Source: Limnohabitans sp. 103DPR2
GTDB lineage: Bacteria > Pseudomonadota > Gammaproteobacteria > Burkholderiales > Burkholderiaceae_C
NCBI RefSeq assembly: GCF_001412575.1
Contig: NZ_CP011834.1
Location: forward strand, 620,001 to 684,000
Length of the DNA: 64,000 bases
Direction: 5' to 3'
Part shown: one piece after another, positions 10,045-19,600 of the stretch
Layout of the letters: each line of letters begins with the position of its first letter
Position numbering within the stretch: position 1 is the first letter of the stretch
The notes under the pieces: generated by a model
The model's input: only the letters and a program-made list of their open reading frames with translations
What the model was told of the DNA's origin: nothing
The model's database searches: none
Position numbers and translations under genes: made by a program

Positions 10045-10163
10045 TGGATGAATCTATGTTGGCAACCAATGCACTTTACCCTGAAACAGGGCCGCTCTAC
10101 GATGTGCTCAACATGCTCAGTGTGCTTTGACACAGGGATGTGACTTTGATGCAGACATAAACA

Positions 10164-10187
10164 GAGATTCAAATGGAGATTCAAATG
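10164..10187 (+). repeat. 12-bp perfect tandem duplication carrying two alternative start codons
   Basis: GAGATTCAAATG occurs twice without a gap (10164-10175 and 10176-10187). Each copy ends in an in-frame ATG for the following Bug gene. The duplication therefore creates two possible starts four codons apart (MEIQ-MASIPH). A recent replication-slippage event is the simplest explanation. Confidence 0.85.
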
Positions 10188-11183
10188 GCTTCAATCCCCC
10201 ATGGCCTGACACGTCGGCAAATTTTGTCCACTGCGGCGGCATTGCCTGCAGTGCTCTCAATGAATGCGTGGTCGCAGGCTGCGGCGGGGTATCCCAATAA
10301 GCCCGTAAGCATCATCGTGCCCTTCACAGCTGGCGGCTCTTCAGACATTGGCACGCGGATTTTGGCCGGCGAGTTGAGCAAGATTCTCAATGCTTCATTT
10401 GTGGCCGACAACGTGGCTGGTGCGGGTGGCGCCATTGGTATGCAGAAGTTGTTGCGTGCTGCACCCGATGGTTACACCTTTGCTTATGGTGGTTTGAGCG
10501 AGTCTTTGCTCATTCCAATGATCAACAAAGCGGTCAATTACAAAACCGAAGACTTTGTGCCTGTGGCCATGGTGGGGGGTGCACCCGTGGGCATTGTGAC
10601 GCGGCCTGATTTTCCGGCCAACACCATCGACGAGATGATTGCCTTGGTCAAAAAGAATCCTGGCAAATACAGCATTGGCTCGGCAGGCATTGGCTCCTTT
10701 GGGCATGTGATGTCGGAGGTGATCAAAACTCGTACCGGAACTTTCATGGTTCACATTCCTTATCGCGGTGGTGCGCAAATCATTTCAGACTTGATCAGTG
10801 GGCAAATTGATTTTGCAGTGACCACCTTGGCCACTGCTGCTGCCATGATTTCGTCCAAACGCGTGAAGGTGTTGGGTGTGTCGAGCAAAGAGCGCGTGCC
10901 CTTGGTCAAAGATGTGGCCACTTTTTGGGAGTCGCAAGCTTTGAAGGGCGTGGACATGTTGGTATGGGCGGTTTTGTTTGCACCACCTGGAACGCCAGAC
11001 GCCGTGGTTCAGAAAATGAACCAGGCCATTGTGCAGGTGAATGCATTGCCTTCCATGAAAGCCTTGGTGCTCAAGTTAGGGTCAGAGTTACCACCTTCTT
11101 TGACACCGGCACAAACCAGAGAGTATTTGAAAGCACAACGCGAGTTGTACCAAGACGCGGCCAGCCGCATTCAACCGGAGTAA
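10173..11183 (+). CDS. Bug/TctC-family solute-binding protein (possible Tat export)
   Basis: 336 aa, or 332 aa if the second ATG at 10185 is used. The N-terminus contains a twin-arginine-like motif (LTRRQIL) before a hydrophobic stretch and a cleavage-like AAAG/YPNKP site, so Tat export is possible. The binding-protein core shows IIVPFTAGGSSDIGTR and the C-terminal fold typical of Bug proteins. No TctAB genes are adjacent. It is the first gene of a plus-strand operon that continues into a DUF2817 protein with a 3-nt gap, so it probably delivers the substrate for those hydrolases. Confidence 0.92.
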   Translation: MEIQMASIPHGLTRRQILSTAAALPAVLSMNAWSQAAAGYPNKPVSIIVPFTAGGSSDIGTRILAGELSKILNASFVADNVAGAGGAIGMQKLLRAAPDGYTFAYGGLSESLLIPMINKAVNYKTEDFVPVAMVGGAPVGIVTRPDFPANTIDEMIALVKKNPGKYSIGSAGIGSFGHVMSEVIKTRTGTFMVHIPYRGGAQIISDLISGQIDFAVTTLATAAAMISSKRVKVLGVSSKERVPLVKDVATFWESQALKGVDMLVWAVLFAPPGTPDAVVQKMNQAIVQVNALPSMKALVLKLGSELPPSLTPAQTREYLKAQRELYQDAASRIQPE

Positions 11184-11186
11184 GGT

Positions 11187-12272
11187 GTGACGCATTTTTT
11201 CCCCTCGACGTACCTTGAAGCTCGACAGTCATTTTTAAAAGCGGCACATTCAGCTGGCGCTCAGTTGGAAATGTGCTTGCATCCTCAAAAAGGTTTTCAA
11301 GGCGAAGACATGGCCCTTGATGTGGCCTGGTTGGGTGCGCGCGATGCCAGCAAGGTGTTGGTGGCTATTTCTGCCACGCATGGTGTAGAAGGCCTGTACG
11401 GTAGCGGTTGTCAAATCGCGGGGCTGCAACAATTCAAACCAGAAGAATTGCCTGCTGATACCGCTGTCATGGTGATGCATGCCTTGAACCCTTATGGCTT
11501 TTCTTGGTTGCGCCGTGTCAATGAAGACAACATGGACATTAACCGCAACCATGTCAACTTTGAAGCAGGGCCGCCATCGAATGACGGGTATGAAGACATT
11601 CACGCATGGTTGTTGCCCGACGAATGGACTTCCGCCACGCAATTGACATTGCAGCAGCAAATCATGGGTTATTTGGCGCAGAAGGGCGTGCGCGCTGGTA
11701 CGCGGGCTGTGACTGGCGGCCAGTATCGACATGCCGATGGTATTTTTTATGGTGGCAAAGAACTGTGCTGGTCCAATCGGCAGCTGAACCAACTGGCGCA
11801 CAAGTATTTGCAGCATGCCAAACTCATTGCCGTTTTGGATCACCATACAGGACTGGGGCCCAGTGGCCATACCGAATTGATTTGCAGACACCCCGTGGAC
11901 TCGCAGTCTTTGGCATTGGCGCGTCAATGGTGGGGTGCTGATGTCACCTCGCCAGCCTCGGGAGAATCTGCTTCTGAGGTGATTGATGGCAATGTGCGGA
12001 TGGCCTTTGTGCATTTATGTCCGCAAGCCACGGTGGTGTCGATTGCGATGGAAGTGGGCACCCAAGCGCAGCCGCAAGTGATGGCGGCTTTGTTTGCAGA
12101 CAATTGGCTTTATCAAAAGGGTGACCCGCAATCCCCACAAGGCTTGGCCATACGACAGCAAGTGCGCGATGCATTTTTTGTGGACACACCCGAGTGGCGT
12201 GAACAAGCCATGACACGTGCCATGCAGATTTGGCAAGATGCATTCAAGGGCATGTCCAGCACAGCGATTTGA
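11187..12272 (+). CDS. DUF2817 / M14-like zinc hydrolase
   Basis: 361 aa. The start is GTG at 11187, supported by GGAG six bases upstream and a 3-nt gap to the Bug gene. Metal-site candidates of the carboxypeptidase-like fold are visible: the HxxE of SATHGVEG near residue 67, a DINRN block, and DHHTGLGPSGHTE further on. DUF2817 proteins are predicted peptidase or amidase-type zinc hydrolases with no settled substrate. Its position between a binding protein and an M81 metallopeptidase suggests hydrolysis of an imported amide or peptide-like compound. Function beyond fold is inference. Confidence 0.88.
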   Translation: MTHFFPSTYLEARQSFLKAAHSAGAQLEMCLHPQKGFQGEDMALDVAWLGARDASKVLVAISATHGVEGLYGSGCQIAGLQQFKPEELPADTAVMVMHALNPYGFSWLRRVNEDNMDINRNHVNFEAGPPSNDGYEDIHAWLLPDEWTSATQLTLQQQIMGYLAQKGVRAGTRAVTGGQYRHADGIFYGGKELCWSNRQLNQLAHKYLQHAKLIAVLDHHTGLGPSGHTELICRHPVDSQSLALARQWWGADVTSPASGESASEVIDGNVRMAFVHLCPQATVVSIAMEVGTQAQPQVMAALFADNWLYQKGDPQSPQGLAIRQQVRDAFFVDTPEWREQAMTRAMQIWQDAFKGMSSTAI

Positions 12273-12277
12273 ATGAG

Positions 12278-13828
12278 ATGCAAAGCAAGAAAGTTCCCCG
12301 TGTTGGCATCCTAGGATTTTTCCTAGAGTGCAACCGGTTTGCACCCATCACCACGCCTGACATGTTTGCCAGTGCTTTTGACTTGGCTGGGGAAGATTTA
12401 CGCGCAGAACTTCAACAGTCCAAACCACGCACATTGCCAGACACGCAAGGCTTTGTTGCCGCAATGAACGCGGACGGTGCTTGGGAGGCTGTGGCCATTC
12501 GCATGGCGGGTGCGCAGCCAGGTGGGCCATCGCAAGATGATTATTTCAACAGCTTTATCGAAGATGTTGCTGAACGCTTGAAGGCGTCTGGGCCGCTCGA
12601 TGCGGTTTTCATTTCATCGCATGGCGCTGCTTTGAGCCAGACAGAAGACGATCCTGAGGGGGTGTTGTTTGAATGCGTTCGCAGCATGGTGGGCCCCTTG
12701 GTGCCTGTGGTGACAGTGCTGGATTTGCACGCCAACATGACTGTGCGATCAACCCAAGCACTGTCAGGCGCTGTGGCTTACAAAACCAACCCACATCAAG
12801 ATTTACATGAATGCGGGGTTGAAGCGGCGCAAATGATTCGACGTTTTTGGCGTGACGGTGTTGGGCAAATTTCATGTGTGAAGTTGCCCTTTGTGCCACC
12901 CGCCACGTCACAAATGATTGAGCCAGGTACGGTTTATCACGTTTTGATGCAAAGCGCTTTGAAAAAATGCGATGCAGAGATCTTGAATGTCTCCCTGTGT
13001 GGAGGTTTCGCATTGGCCGATGCCACCAGTTGTGGCTTCAGTGTGTTGGTGACTTCGACAGCAGGTGCTGCGCACAAAGGCGCTTCAGTGGCGCAAATCA
13101 TGGCGCAAGAAGTATGGGATGCACGGCATCAGTTTGTGTCACGCCTTTGGGCACTTGAAGACGCTGTTGGCTTTGCGGCGCGCGTGGGGCAATCTGAGGC
13201 AACGACTGAAGGGCCTTGCATCTTGGCCGATGTGGGCGACAACCCCGGTGGCGGCGGGGGTGGCAACACGGTCGATTTGCTGAAAGCTCTGATAGATGCC
13301 AAAGTGCAAAACGCCTTAGTGGCCGTCTTCACCGATGCACGTTTGGCGCAAGCGGCGCATGCTGTGGGGGTGGGTCAGGTATTTGATGCCACCTTCAATG
13401 CAGCTTCTAGCGACGTATTTGCCAAAACCTTGACGTGTGAAGCGAAAGTTCTGGCGTTGTCTGAGGGTCAATTTTTTGGACGACGCGGTTTGCTGAAAGG
13501 CGTTCAAGCCGAGATGGGCTTGTCTGCGCGCTTGGCGGTGGGCGGTGTGCAAGTGGTGGTGATTTCAAAACGCCAGCAACTGATTGACCCTGCGCAGCTG
13601 GATGCATTGCAGGTGGACTTGTCCAAGGTGCGCGTGTTGGTCGCAAAAAGCCGTGGCCATTACCGCGCAGCGTTTGCCGAATTCACCTCTACCGATCGCA
13701 TGATCGATGTGGATTGCCCAGGCTTGACCACACCCAACTTGAAGCAACTGCCTTGGACACGCATGCCGCGACCTATTTTTCCCATTGACGACGATGTGTC
13801 CTGGCCTGCATCGGCGTTCGCCACTTAA
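12278..13828 (+). CDS. M81 family metallopeptidase (MlrC-like), first copy
   Basis: 516 aa. N-terminal M81/DUF1485 and C-terminal MlrC domains are present. The zinc-site pattern is intact: His115 (SSHGAA), Asp149 and His151 (DLHAN) and His173 (NPHQD). The spacings 115-151 and 151-173 equal those of the MlrC residues as I recall them (His150, Asp184/His186, His208). The N-terminal motif that reads HETN in most members is LECN here, keeping the Glu (17) but losing the His. The C-terminal GDNPGGGGGGNT loop is typical. Microcystinase C itself cleaves small peptides; the natural substrate here is unknown. The start at 12278 avoids a TTG extension into the previous gene. Confidence 0.9.
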   Translation: MQSKKVPRVGILGFFLECNRFAPITTPDMFASAFDLAGEDLRAELQQSKPRTLPDTQGFVAAMNADGAWEAVAIRMAGAQPGGPSQDDYFNSFIEDVAERLKASGPLDAVFISSHGAALSQTEDDPEGVLFECVRSMVGPLVPVVTVLDLHANMTVRSTQALSGAVAYKTNPHQDLHECGVEAAQMIRRFWRDGVGQISCVKLPFVPPATSQMIEPGTVYHVLMQSALKKCDAEILNVSLCGGFALADATSCGFSVLVTSTAGAAHKGASVAQIMAQEVWDARHQFVSRLWALEDAVGFAARVGQSEATTEGPCILADVGDNPGGGGGGNTVDLLKALIDAKVQNALVAVFTDARLAQAAHAVGVGQVFDATFNAASSDVFAKTLTCEAKVLALSEGQFFGRRGLLKGVQAEMGLSARLAVGGVQVVVISKRQQLIDPAQLDALQVDLSKVRVLVAKSRGHYRAAFAEFTSTDRMIDVDCPGLTTPNLKQLPWTRMPRPIFPIDDDVSWPASAFAT

Positions 13829-13855
13829 TTTGTTTTTCAGAGAAAGAACTGCATC

Positions 13856-14884
13856 ATGGATTTGTCTCGATTTCCCCGCCGTGTTTACACCGAACACCCC
13901 ACACCTTTGGAATTCGCACCCCGTTTCAGCCAAGCGCTAGCTACCACCTGCCCGGGAGGCAAAGGTCCGCGCGTTTGGATCAAGCGCGATGACATGCTGG
14001 GGCTATTCCCGGGTGGCAACAAAACACGCAAGTTGGAGTTTTTGGCGGCCGATGCGCTTGAGAAAGGTGCCACCACCTTGGTCACTTGCGGTGCGCCGCA
14101 GTCCAACCATTGCCGCATCACCTTGGCTGCGGCCGTGAAAGAAGGTTTGCGTTGCCGTTTTGTGATTGAAGAGCGGGTGCCCGGCAGCTACAGTTCCACG
14201 GCCAGCGGCAACAACTTCATGTTCAACTTGATGGGCGTTGAAGCCATCACGGTGGTGCCCGGTGGCAGCAACATGGCCGAGGCCATGCAAAAGGTGGCCG
14301 ATGAGGTGACGGCACAAGGTGGCAAGGCCTACATCATTCCAGGCGGCGGCTCCAATGCCTTGGGTGGCTTGGGTTATGTGGCTTGCGCGCAAGAGTTGCA
14401 ACAGCAGTTCTATGACATGGGCGTCACCATCGACCGCGTGGTAGTGGGCTCGGGCAGTTCGGGGACCCATGGCGGTTTGTTGGCCGGTTTTTTGGGCAAT
14501 CACATTGACATTCCCATTGTGGGCATTGGCGTGAGCCGAGATCCGGCGGATCAAGAACCGCTGGTGTACAAAGAAGCACAAGCCGTGGCCGATTTGCTCA
14601 ATGTGGGCTTGACCATTCCGCGTGACAAGGTGGTGAGTGTGGGCGGCTACTGGCAGCCCAAATACTCCATCCCCAACGACATGATGGTGGAGGCTGTGCA
14701 AATGCTGGCCCGCAGCGAAGGCATTTTGTTGGACCCTGTTTACACTGGCAAAATCATGGCAGGTTTAATTGGTTTGGCGCGCAAAGGTTTCTTCAATCCC
14801 GACGAGAATGTGATGTTCTTGCACACTGGAGGTTTGCCTTCATTGCACGCCTATGAGCAAGTGGTTTTAACCGGAGAACATTGA
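13856..14884 (+). CDS. PLP-dependent D-cysteine desulfhydrase / ACC-deaminase family enzyme
   Basis: 342 aa fold-type II PLP enzyme. The Schiff-base lysine lies in GGNKTRKLEFL (near residue 55), the substrate loop in CGAPQSNHCR, and a glycine-rich phosphate loop in GSGSSGTHGG. Family members convert D-cysteine to pyruvate, H2S and ammonia, act as L-cysteate sulfo-lyases, or deaminate ACC. The N-terminus (LSRFPRRVYTEHPTPLE) resembles the desulfhydrase and cysteate-lyase groups more than ACC deaminase. It lies 28 nt after the M81 gene in the same operon, so it may degrade an amino-acid product released by the hydrolases. Confidence 0.88.
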   Translation: MDLSRFPRRVYTEHPTPLEFAPRFSQALATTCPGGKGPRVWIKRDDMLGLFPGGNKTRKLEFLAADALEKGATTLVTCGAPQSNHCRITLAAAVKEGLRCRFVIEERVPGSYSSTASGNNFMFNLMGVEAITVVPGGSNMAEAMQKVADEVTAQGGKAYIIPGGGSNALGGLGYVACAQELQQQFYDMGVTIDRVVVGSGSSGTHGGLLAGFLGNHIDIPIVGIGVSRDPADQEPLVYKEAQAVADLLNVGLTIPRDKVVSVGGYWQPKYSIPNDMMVEAVQMLARSEGILLDPVYTGKIMAGLIGLARKGFFNPDENVMFLHTGGLPSLHAYEQVVLTGEH

Positions 14885-14886
14885 GC

Positions 14887-15648
14887 ATGTGCCAACTCTT
14901 GGGCATGAATTGCAACACGCCCACTGACGCCACCTTCAGCTTCAGTGGCTTTTCTCAAAGGGGCGGTGTCACCGACCATCATTCAGATGGTTGGGGCATT
15001 GCCTTTTTTGAGGGTGCGGGGGTTCGGCATTTTGTAGACCACCAAGAGGCCAGCAAGTCGCCTGTGGCCGAGCTCATCAGGCGCTATCCCATCAAGAGTC
15101 AGAATGTCATTGCGCACATTCGCAAAGCGACGCAAGGCGCAGTGTCACTGGAAAACTGCCACCCATTTGTGCGTGAACTGTGGGGACGCTATTGGGTGTT
15201 TGCGCACAACGGCAATTTAGAAAATTTCAATCCGCGTTTGCATGGCAGCTTTCATCCTGTGGGCCAAACCGACAGCGAAAGAGCGTTTTGTTGGATCATG
15301 CAAGAGTTGTCTAAGTCGCATGCTTCGGTGCCCAGTGTGGAAGAACTCACACTCACGTTGCGTGAGTTGGTGCCTTCCATAGCCAAGCACGGCACCTTCA
15401 ATTTCTTGTTGTCCAATGGCCAAGCGCTGTGGGCACACGCATCAACCAACCTGCACTATGTGCTGCGGCAATACCCGTTCAAAACGGCTACGCTCAAAGA
15501 CGAGGATGTGCAGGTGAACTTTGCCGAACAAACCAACCCGACCGATCGCGTGGCGGTGGTGGTCACCGCACCCCTCACATTGGACGAGCCTTGGACGGCT
15601 TTTGTGCCCGGTGAGGTGATGGTGTTCAGAGACGGGGCTTTGCTTTAA
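14887..15648 (+). CDS. Class II glutamine amidotransferase (YafJ/GATase type)
   Basis: 253 aa. The start is set at 14887 because the catalytic N-terminal nucleophile must follow Met1: the protein begins MCQLLGMNC, with Cys2 freed by Met removal. Further motifs are HSDGWGIAFF, VIAHIRKAT and HNGNLENF, as in Ntn-hydrolase glutaminase domains. There is no fused synthetase domain, so either it works with an unknown partner or it is a stand-alone amidase. It follows the PLP enzyme by 2 nt, and its stop overlaps that of convergent gshB by 4 bp. Confidence 0.9.
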   Translation: MCQLLGMNCNTPTDATFSFSGFSQRGGVTDHHSDGWGIAFFEGAGVRHFVDHQEASKSPVAELIRRYPIKSQNVIAHIRKATQGAVSLENCHPFVRELWGRYWVFAHNGNLENFNPRLHGSFHPVGQTDSERAFCWIMQELSKSHASVPSVEELTLTLRELVPSIAKHGTFNFLLSNGQALWAHASTNLHYVLRQYPFKTATLKDEDVQVNFAEQTNPTDRVAVVVTAPLTLDEPWTAFVPGEVMVFRDGALL

Positions 15649-16598
15649 GCCGCAGCTTTCACCGCTGCTTCCAAAGCGTCGATGAAAATCGCCGCCACGT
15701 CGCAACCCGTTTGATCAAAAATCTCTTGGAAGCAAGTGGGGCTGGTGACGTTGATTTCGGTCACGCTGGTGCCAATCACATCAAGGCCAATCAACAACAA
15801 ACCACGCGCCGCCAAGAGGGGACCAATGGCTTCGGCAATTGAGCGGTCGTTGTCGGCAATGGGTTGCGCCACGCCTTTGCCGCCTGCCGCCAAGTTGCCG
15901 CGCACTTCGCCGCCTTGCGGAATGCGCGCCAAGCAGAAGGGCACAGGCTTGCCGCCAATGATGAGCACGCGCTTGTCGCCTTGCGCAATGGCAGGTAAGA
16001 ACTTTTGCACCATGACCGACTGCGCGCCGTCCAAATTCAAGGTCTCGATGATCGAGCCCAGATTCAAACCGTCGGCACCCACGCGGAAAATGCCCATGCC
16101 GCCCATGCCATCCAGTGGCTTCAAGATAATGTCTTGGTGTTCTGCATGAAACGCTTTGATGGCGTCGGCTGAACGTGTGACCAAGGTGGGGCCAATGAAC
16201 TGGGGGAACTCCATGATGGCCAGTTTTTCGGGGTGGTCGCGCAAAGCAGACGCTTTGTTGAACACTTTGGCGCCTTCGCGCTCGGCTTGACTGAGCAAAT
16301 GCGTGGCGTAGAAATACTCGCTGTCGAAGGGCGGGTCTTTGCGCATGATGATGGCGTCAAAGTCTTTGAGCCATGCTTCGCGCGATGAAGTGACCTCGTA
16401 CCAAGTGGTGGTGTCACCGGTTAGATGCAGGTCTTGCACTTGCGCTTTGACGCATTCGCCACGCTGCCACTGAATGTGGGGCACTTCGCAGGCGCTGACT
16501 TGGTGGCCTCGCTTTTGTGCTTCGCGCATCATTGCAAAGCTGGTGTCCTTCTTGATCTTGAAGGAGGCGAGGGGGTCGACAATGAAAAGGATGTTCAT
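15645..16598 (-). CDS. gshB: Glutathione synthetase
   Basis: 317 aa, close to the 316 aa of E. coli GshB. It joins gamma-glutamylcysteine and glycine using ATP in the cytosol. The N-terminal domain (MNILFIVDPLASFKIKKDTS) and ATP-grasp elements (ILKPLDGMGGMGIFR, MVQKFLPAI, GDKRVLIIGGKP, DVIGTSVTEINVTSPT) are clear. The start at 16598 matches the family; an upstream frame to 16628 adds ten residues without support. gshA is not in the window. It is a single gene between convergent yafJ-like and icmF genes. Confidence 0.96.
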   Translation of the reverse strand: MNILFIVDPLASFKIKKDTSFAMMREAQKRGHQVSACEVPHIQWQRGECVKAQVQDLHLTGDTTTWYEVTSSREAWLKDFDAIIMRKDPPFDSEYFYATHLLSQAEREGAKVFNKASALRDHPEKLAIMEFPQFIGPTLVTRSADAIKAFHAEHQDIILKPLDGMGGMGIFRVGADGLNLGSIIETLNLDGAQSVMVQKFLPAIAQGDKRVLIIGGKPVPFCLARIPQGGEVRGNLAAGGKGVAQPIADNDRSIAEAIGPLLAARGLLLIGLDVIGTSVTEINVTSPTCFQEIFDQTGCDVAAIFIDALEAAVKAAA

Positions 16599-16633
16599 GC
16601 GCGTAATGTCGCACAAAGCGATAAACAAAGTAA

Positions 16634-16659
16634 ATCAGCAGGACTTTCACCCTGCTGAT
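16634..16659 (-). terminator. Hairpin downstream of icmF, likely terminator
   Basis: Perfect 9-bp arms ATCAGCAGG (16634-16642) and CCTGCTGAT (16651-16659) with an 8-nt loop. Read on the minus strand it lies 28 nt after the icmF stop and is followed by the T-rich TTTACTTTGTTT. The tail is not a pure T-run, so efficiency may be moderate. Confidence 0.5.
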
Positions 16660-16686
16660 GTCACCTTGGAGAGGCATTCACACGAA

Positions 16687-19600
16687 TTACATGTTTCTGC
16701 GGTATTGACCGCCGACCTCAAAGAGAGCGTTGGTAATTTGACCCAATGAGCAAACACGCACGGCTTCCATCAAGACCTCAAACACGTTGTCGTTGTGAAT
16801 CACAGCCTGTTGCAAGCGACTCAACATGGCAGGCGATTCTTTGGCGTGTTTGGCGTGGAAGGCATGCAAACGGTCGAGCTGAGATTTTTTCTCGTCCTCG
16901 GTCGAGCGGGCCAGTTCCAGCTTCTCGAGCACTTCGTCGCCCTTAGGGTTGCGGAAGGTGTTGACGCCAATGATGGGGTACTCGCCGGTGTGCTTGAGCA
17001 TCTCGTAGTGCATGGACTCGTCTTGAATCTTGCCGCGTTGATAGCCAGTTTCCATGGCGCCCAAGACACCGCCGCGATCGGCAATCTTTTCAAACTCAGT
17101 GAGCACGGCTTCTTCCACCAACTCGGTGAGCTCTTCAATGATGAAAGCGCCTTGGTTGGGGTTCTCGTTTTTGGCCAAGCCCCACTCGCGGTTGATGATG
17201 AGCTGAATGGCCATGGCACGGCGCACGCTTTCTTCAGTGGGCGTGGTGATGGCTTCGTCAAACGCATTGGTGTGCAGTGAGTTGCAATTGTCGTAAATGG
17301 CAATCAGCGCTTGCAGCGTGGTGCGAATGTCGTTGAACTGAATCTCTTGTGCGTGCAAAGAGCGGCCTGAGGTTTGAATGTGGTATTTCAACTTTTGGCT
17401 GCGCTCGTTGGCACCGTATTTGTTCTTCATGGCGACCGCCCAAATACGGCGGGCCACGCGGCCTAGCACGGTGTACTCGGGGTCCATGCCGTTGCTGAAG
17501 AAGAAACTCAGGTTGGGCGCAAAGTCATCGATGTGCATCCCGCGCGCCAAGTAGGCTTCTACAAACGTAAAGCCATTGGACAGCGTGAAGGCCAGCTGAC
17601 TGATGGGGTTGGCGCCGGCTTCAGCAATGTGATAACCGCTGATCGACACGGAGTAGAAGTTGCGCACATCGTGGTGGACAAAGTATTGCGCAATGTCGCC
17701 CATCACCTTCAGGCTGAACTCGGTGCTGAAGATGCAAGTGTTTTGGCCTTGGTCTTCTTTCAGGATGTCTGCTTGCACGGTGCCGCGCACATTGGCCAAC
17801 ACCCATTCGCGAATTTTGGCAGCTTCGGTGTCGGTGGGTTCGCGACCATTTTCGGCTTTGAACTTTTCCAAGTTTTGATCGATGGCGGTGTTCATGAACA
17901 TGGCCAAGATGGTCGGTGCTGGCCCATTGATGGTCATGGATACGCTGGTGCTGGGATTGCACAAGTCAAAGCCACTGTAGAGCACTTTCATGTCGTCCAA
18001 GGTGGCAATGCTCACGCCCGAGTTGCCCACTTTGCCGTAGATGTCGGGACGGGGATCGGGGTCGTTGCCGTACAAGGTGACCGAGTCAAAGGCGGTCGAC
18101 AAACGCTTGGCGGGCATGCCTTCGCTCAAGAGCTTGAAGCGTGTGTTGGTGCGAAAGGCGTCGCCTTCACCCGCAAACATGCGGGTGGGGTCTTCGCCTT
18201 CACGTTTGAATGCAAAGGTGCCGGCGGTGTAGGGGAAGCTGCCAGGCACATTGTCCAACATCAACCATTTCAAAATTTCTCCATGGTCTTCGTAGGTGGG
18301 CAAGGACACTTTGCGAATGGTGGTGCCTGACAAACTCTTCGATGTCAGTGCCGTGCGAATTTCTTTGTCGCGAATTTTGACCACATACTCGTCACCCGCA
18401 TAAGCTTTTTGCATTTCGGGCCATTGGGCTAAGAGTTTTTTGGCCGAAGGGTCTTGTGTTTCTTCGCGGCGAACAGCCAAGTCGATGGCGGCTTCTGCAG
18501 CTTTAGCGCGACCGGGTTTGTCCACTTCCAACATCACTGCAGCGGCACGCAGTTGTTGAATCTCGCGTGCCAGTTTGGCTTGGGCGCGCGCTTGTTTTTT
18601 GTAGCCACGCACAGTGTCACTGATTTCTGCCAAGTAACGTGTCCGTGCTGCAGGCACCACCGGGGTTTGGTTGGTGCTGTGGCGCACATCGACCCGAGGC
18701 AATTGTCCTTCTTTCAACTTCAACCCCAATTCGCCCAAGCGCACTTTGAGGGCTTGGTACAAAGCCGTCACGCCATCGTCGTTGAAGCGCGCAGCCATGG
18801 TGCCAAACACAGGCATTTGTTCTGTGGGAACTGTCCAAGCTTCTTTGTTGCGCTGAACTTGTTTGGCCACATCGCGCAGGGCATCGCTGGCGCCTTTGCG
18901 GTCAAACTTGTTGATGGCCACAAACTCGGCAAAGTCGAGCATGTCGATTTTTTCCAATTGGCTGGCGGCGCCAAACTCGGGCGTCATGACGTACATGGGC
19001 ACATCGACGTGCGGCACGATGGCGGCATCGCCTTGGCCAATGCCAGAGGTCTCAACCACGACCACATCAAAGCCGGCCACCTTGCACGCGGCCACCACAT
19101 CGGGCAGTGCTGCCGAAATTTCACTTCCAAAATCGCGCGTGGCCAAGCTGCGCATGAACACGCGTGCGCCATTGCGCCAAGGGTTGATGGCGTTCATGCG
19201 AATGCGGTCGCCCAACAAGGCGCCACCACTCTTGCGGCGTGAAGGATCGATCGACACCACGGCAATGCGCAAGTCGTCGCCTTGGTCCAAACGCAAGCGG
19301 CGAATCAGTTCATCAGTGAGTGAAGATTTACCCGCACCACCTGTGCCGGTAATGCCCAACACGGGCACTTTGTGCTTGGCGGCTTCGGTGCGCAATGCGG
19401 CCACCATGTCGGCAGATGCATTGCCGTTTTCCAGCACTGTGATGAGTTGTGACAAGGAACGCCAGTTGGCCTCTGTGCCACCTTGAATGGCTTTCAAATC
19501 TTTAGGGGCGTAGGCGCTGATGTCTTTGTCGCAGCGCATCACCATCTCGCCAATCATGCCGGCCAAGCCCATGCGCTGGCCGTCTTCGGGGGAGTAAATG

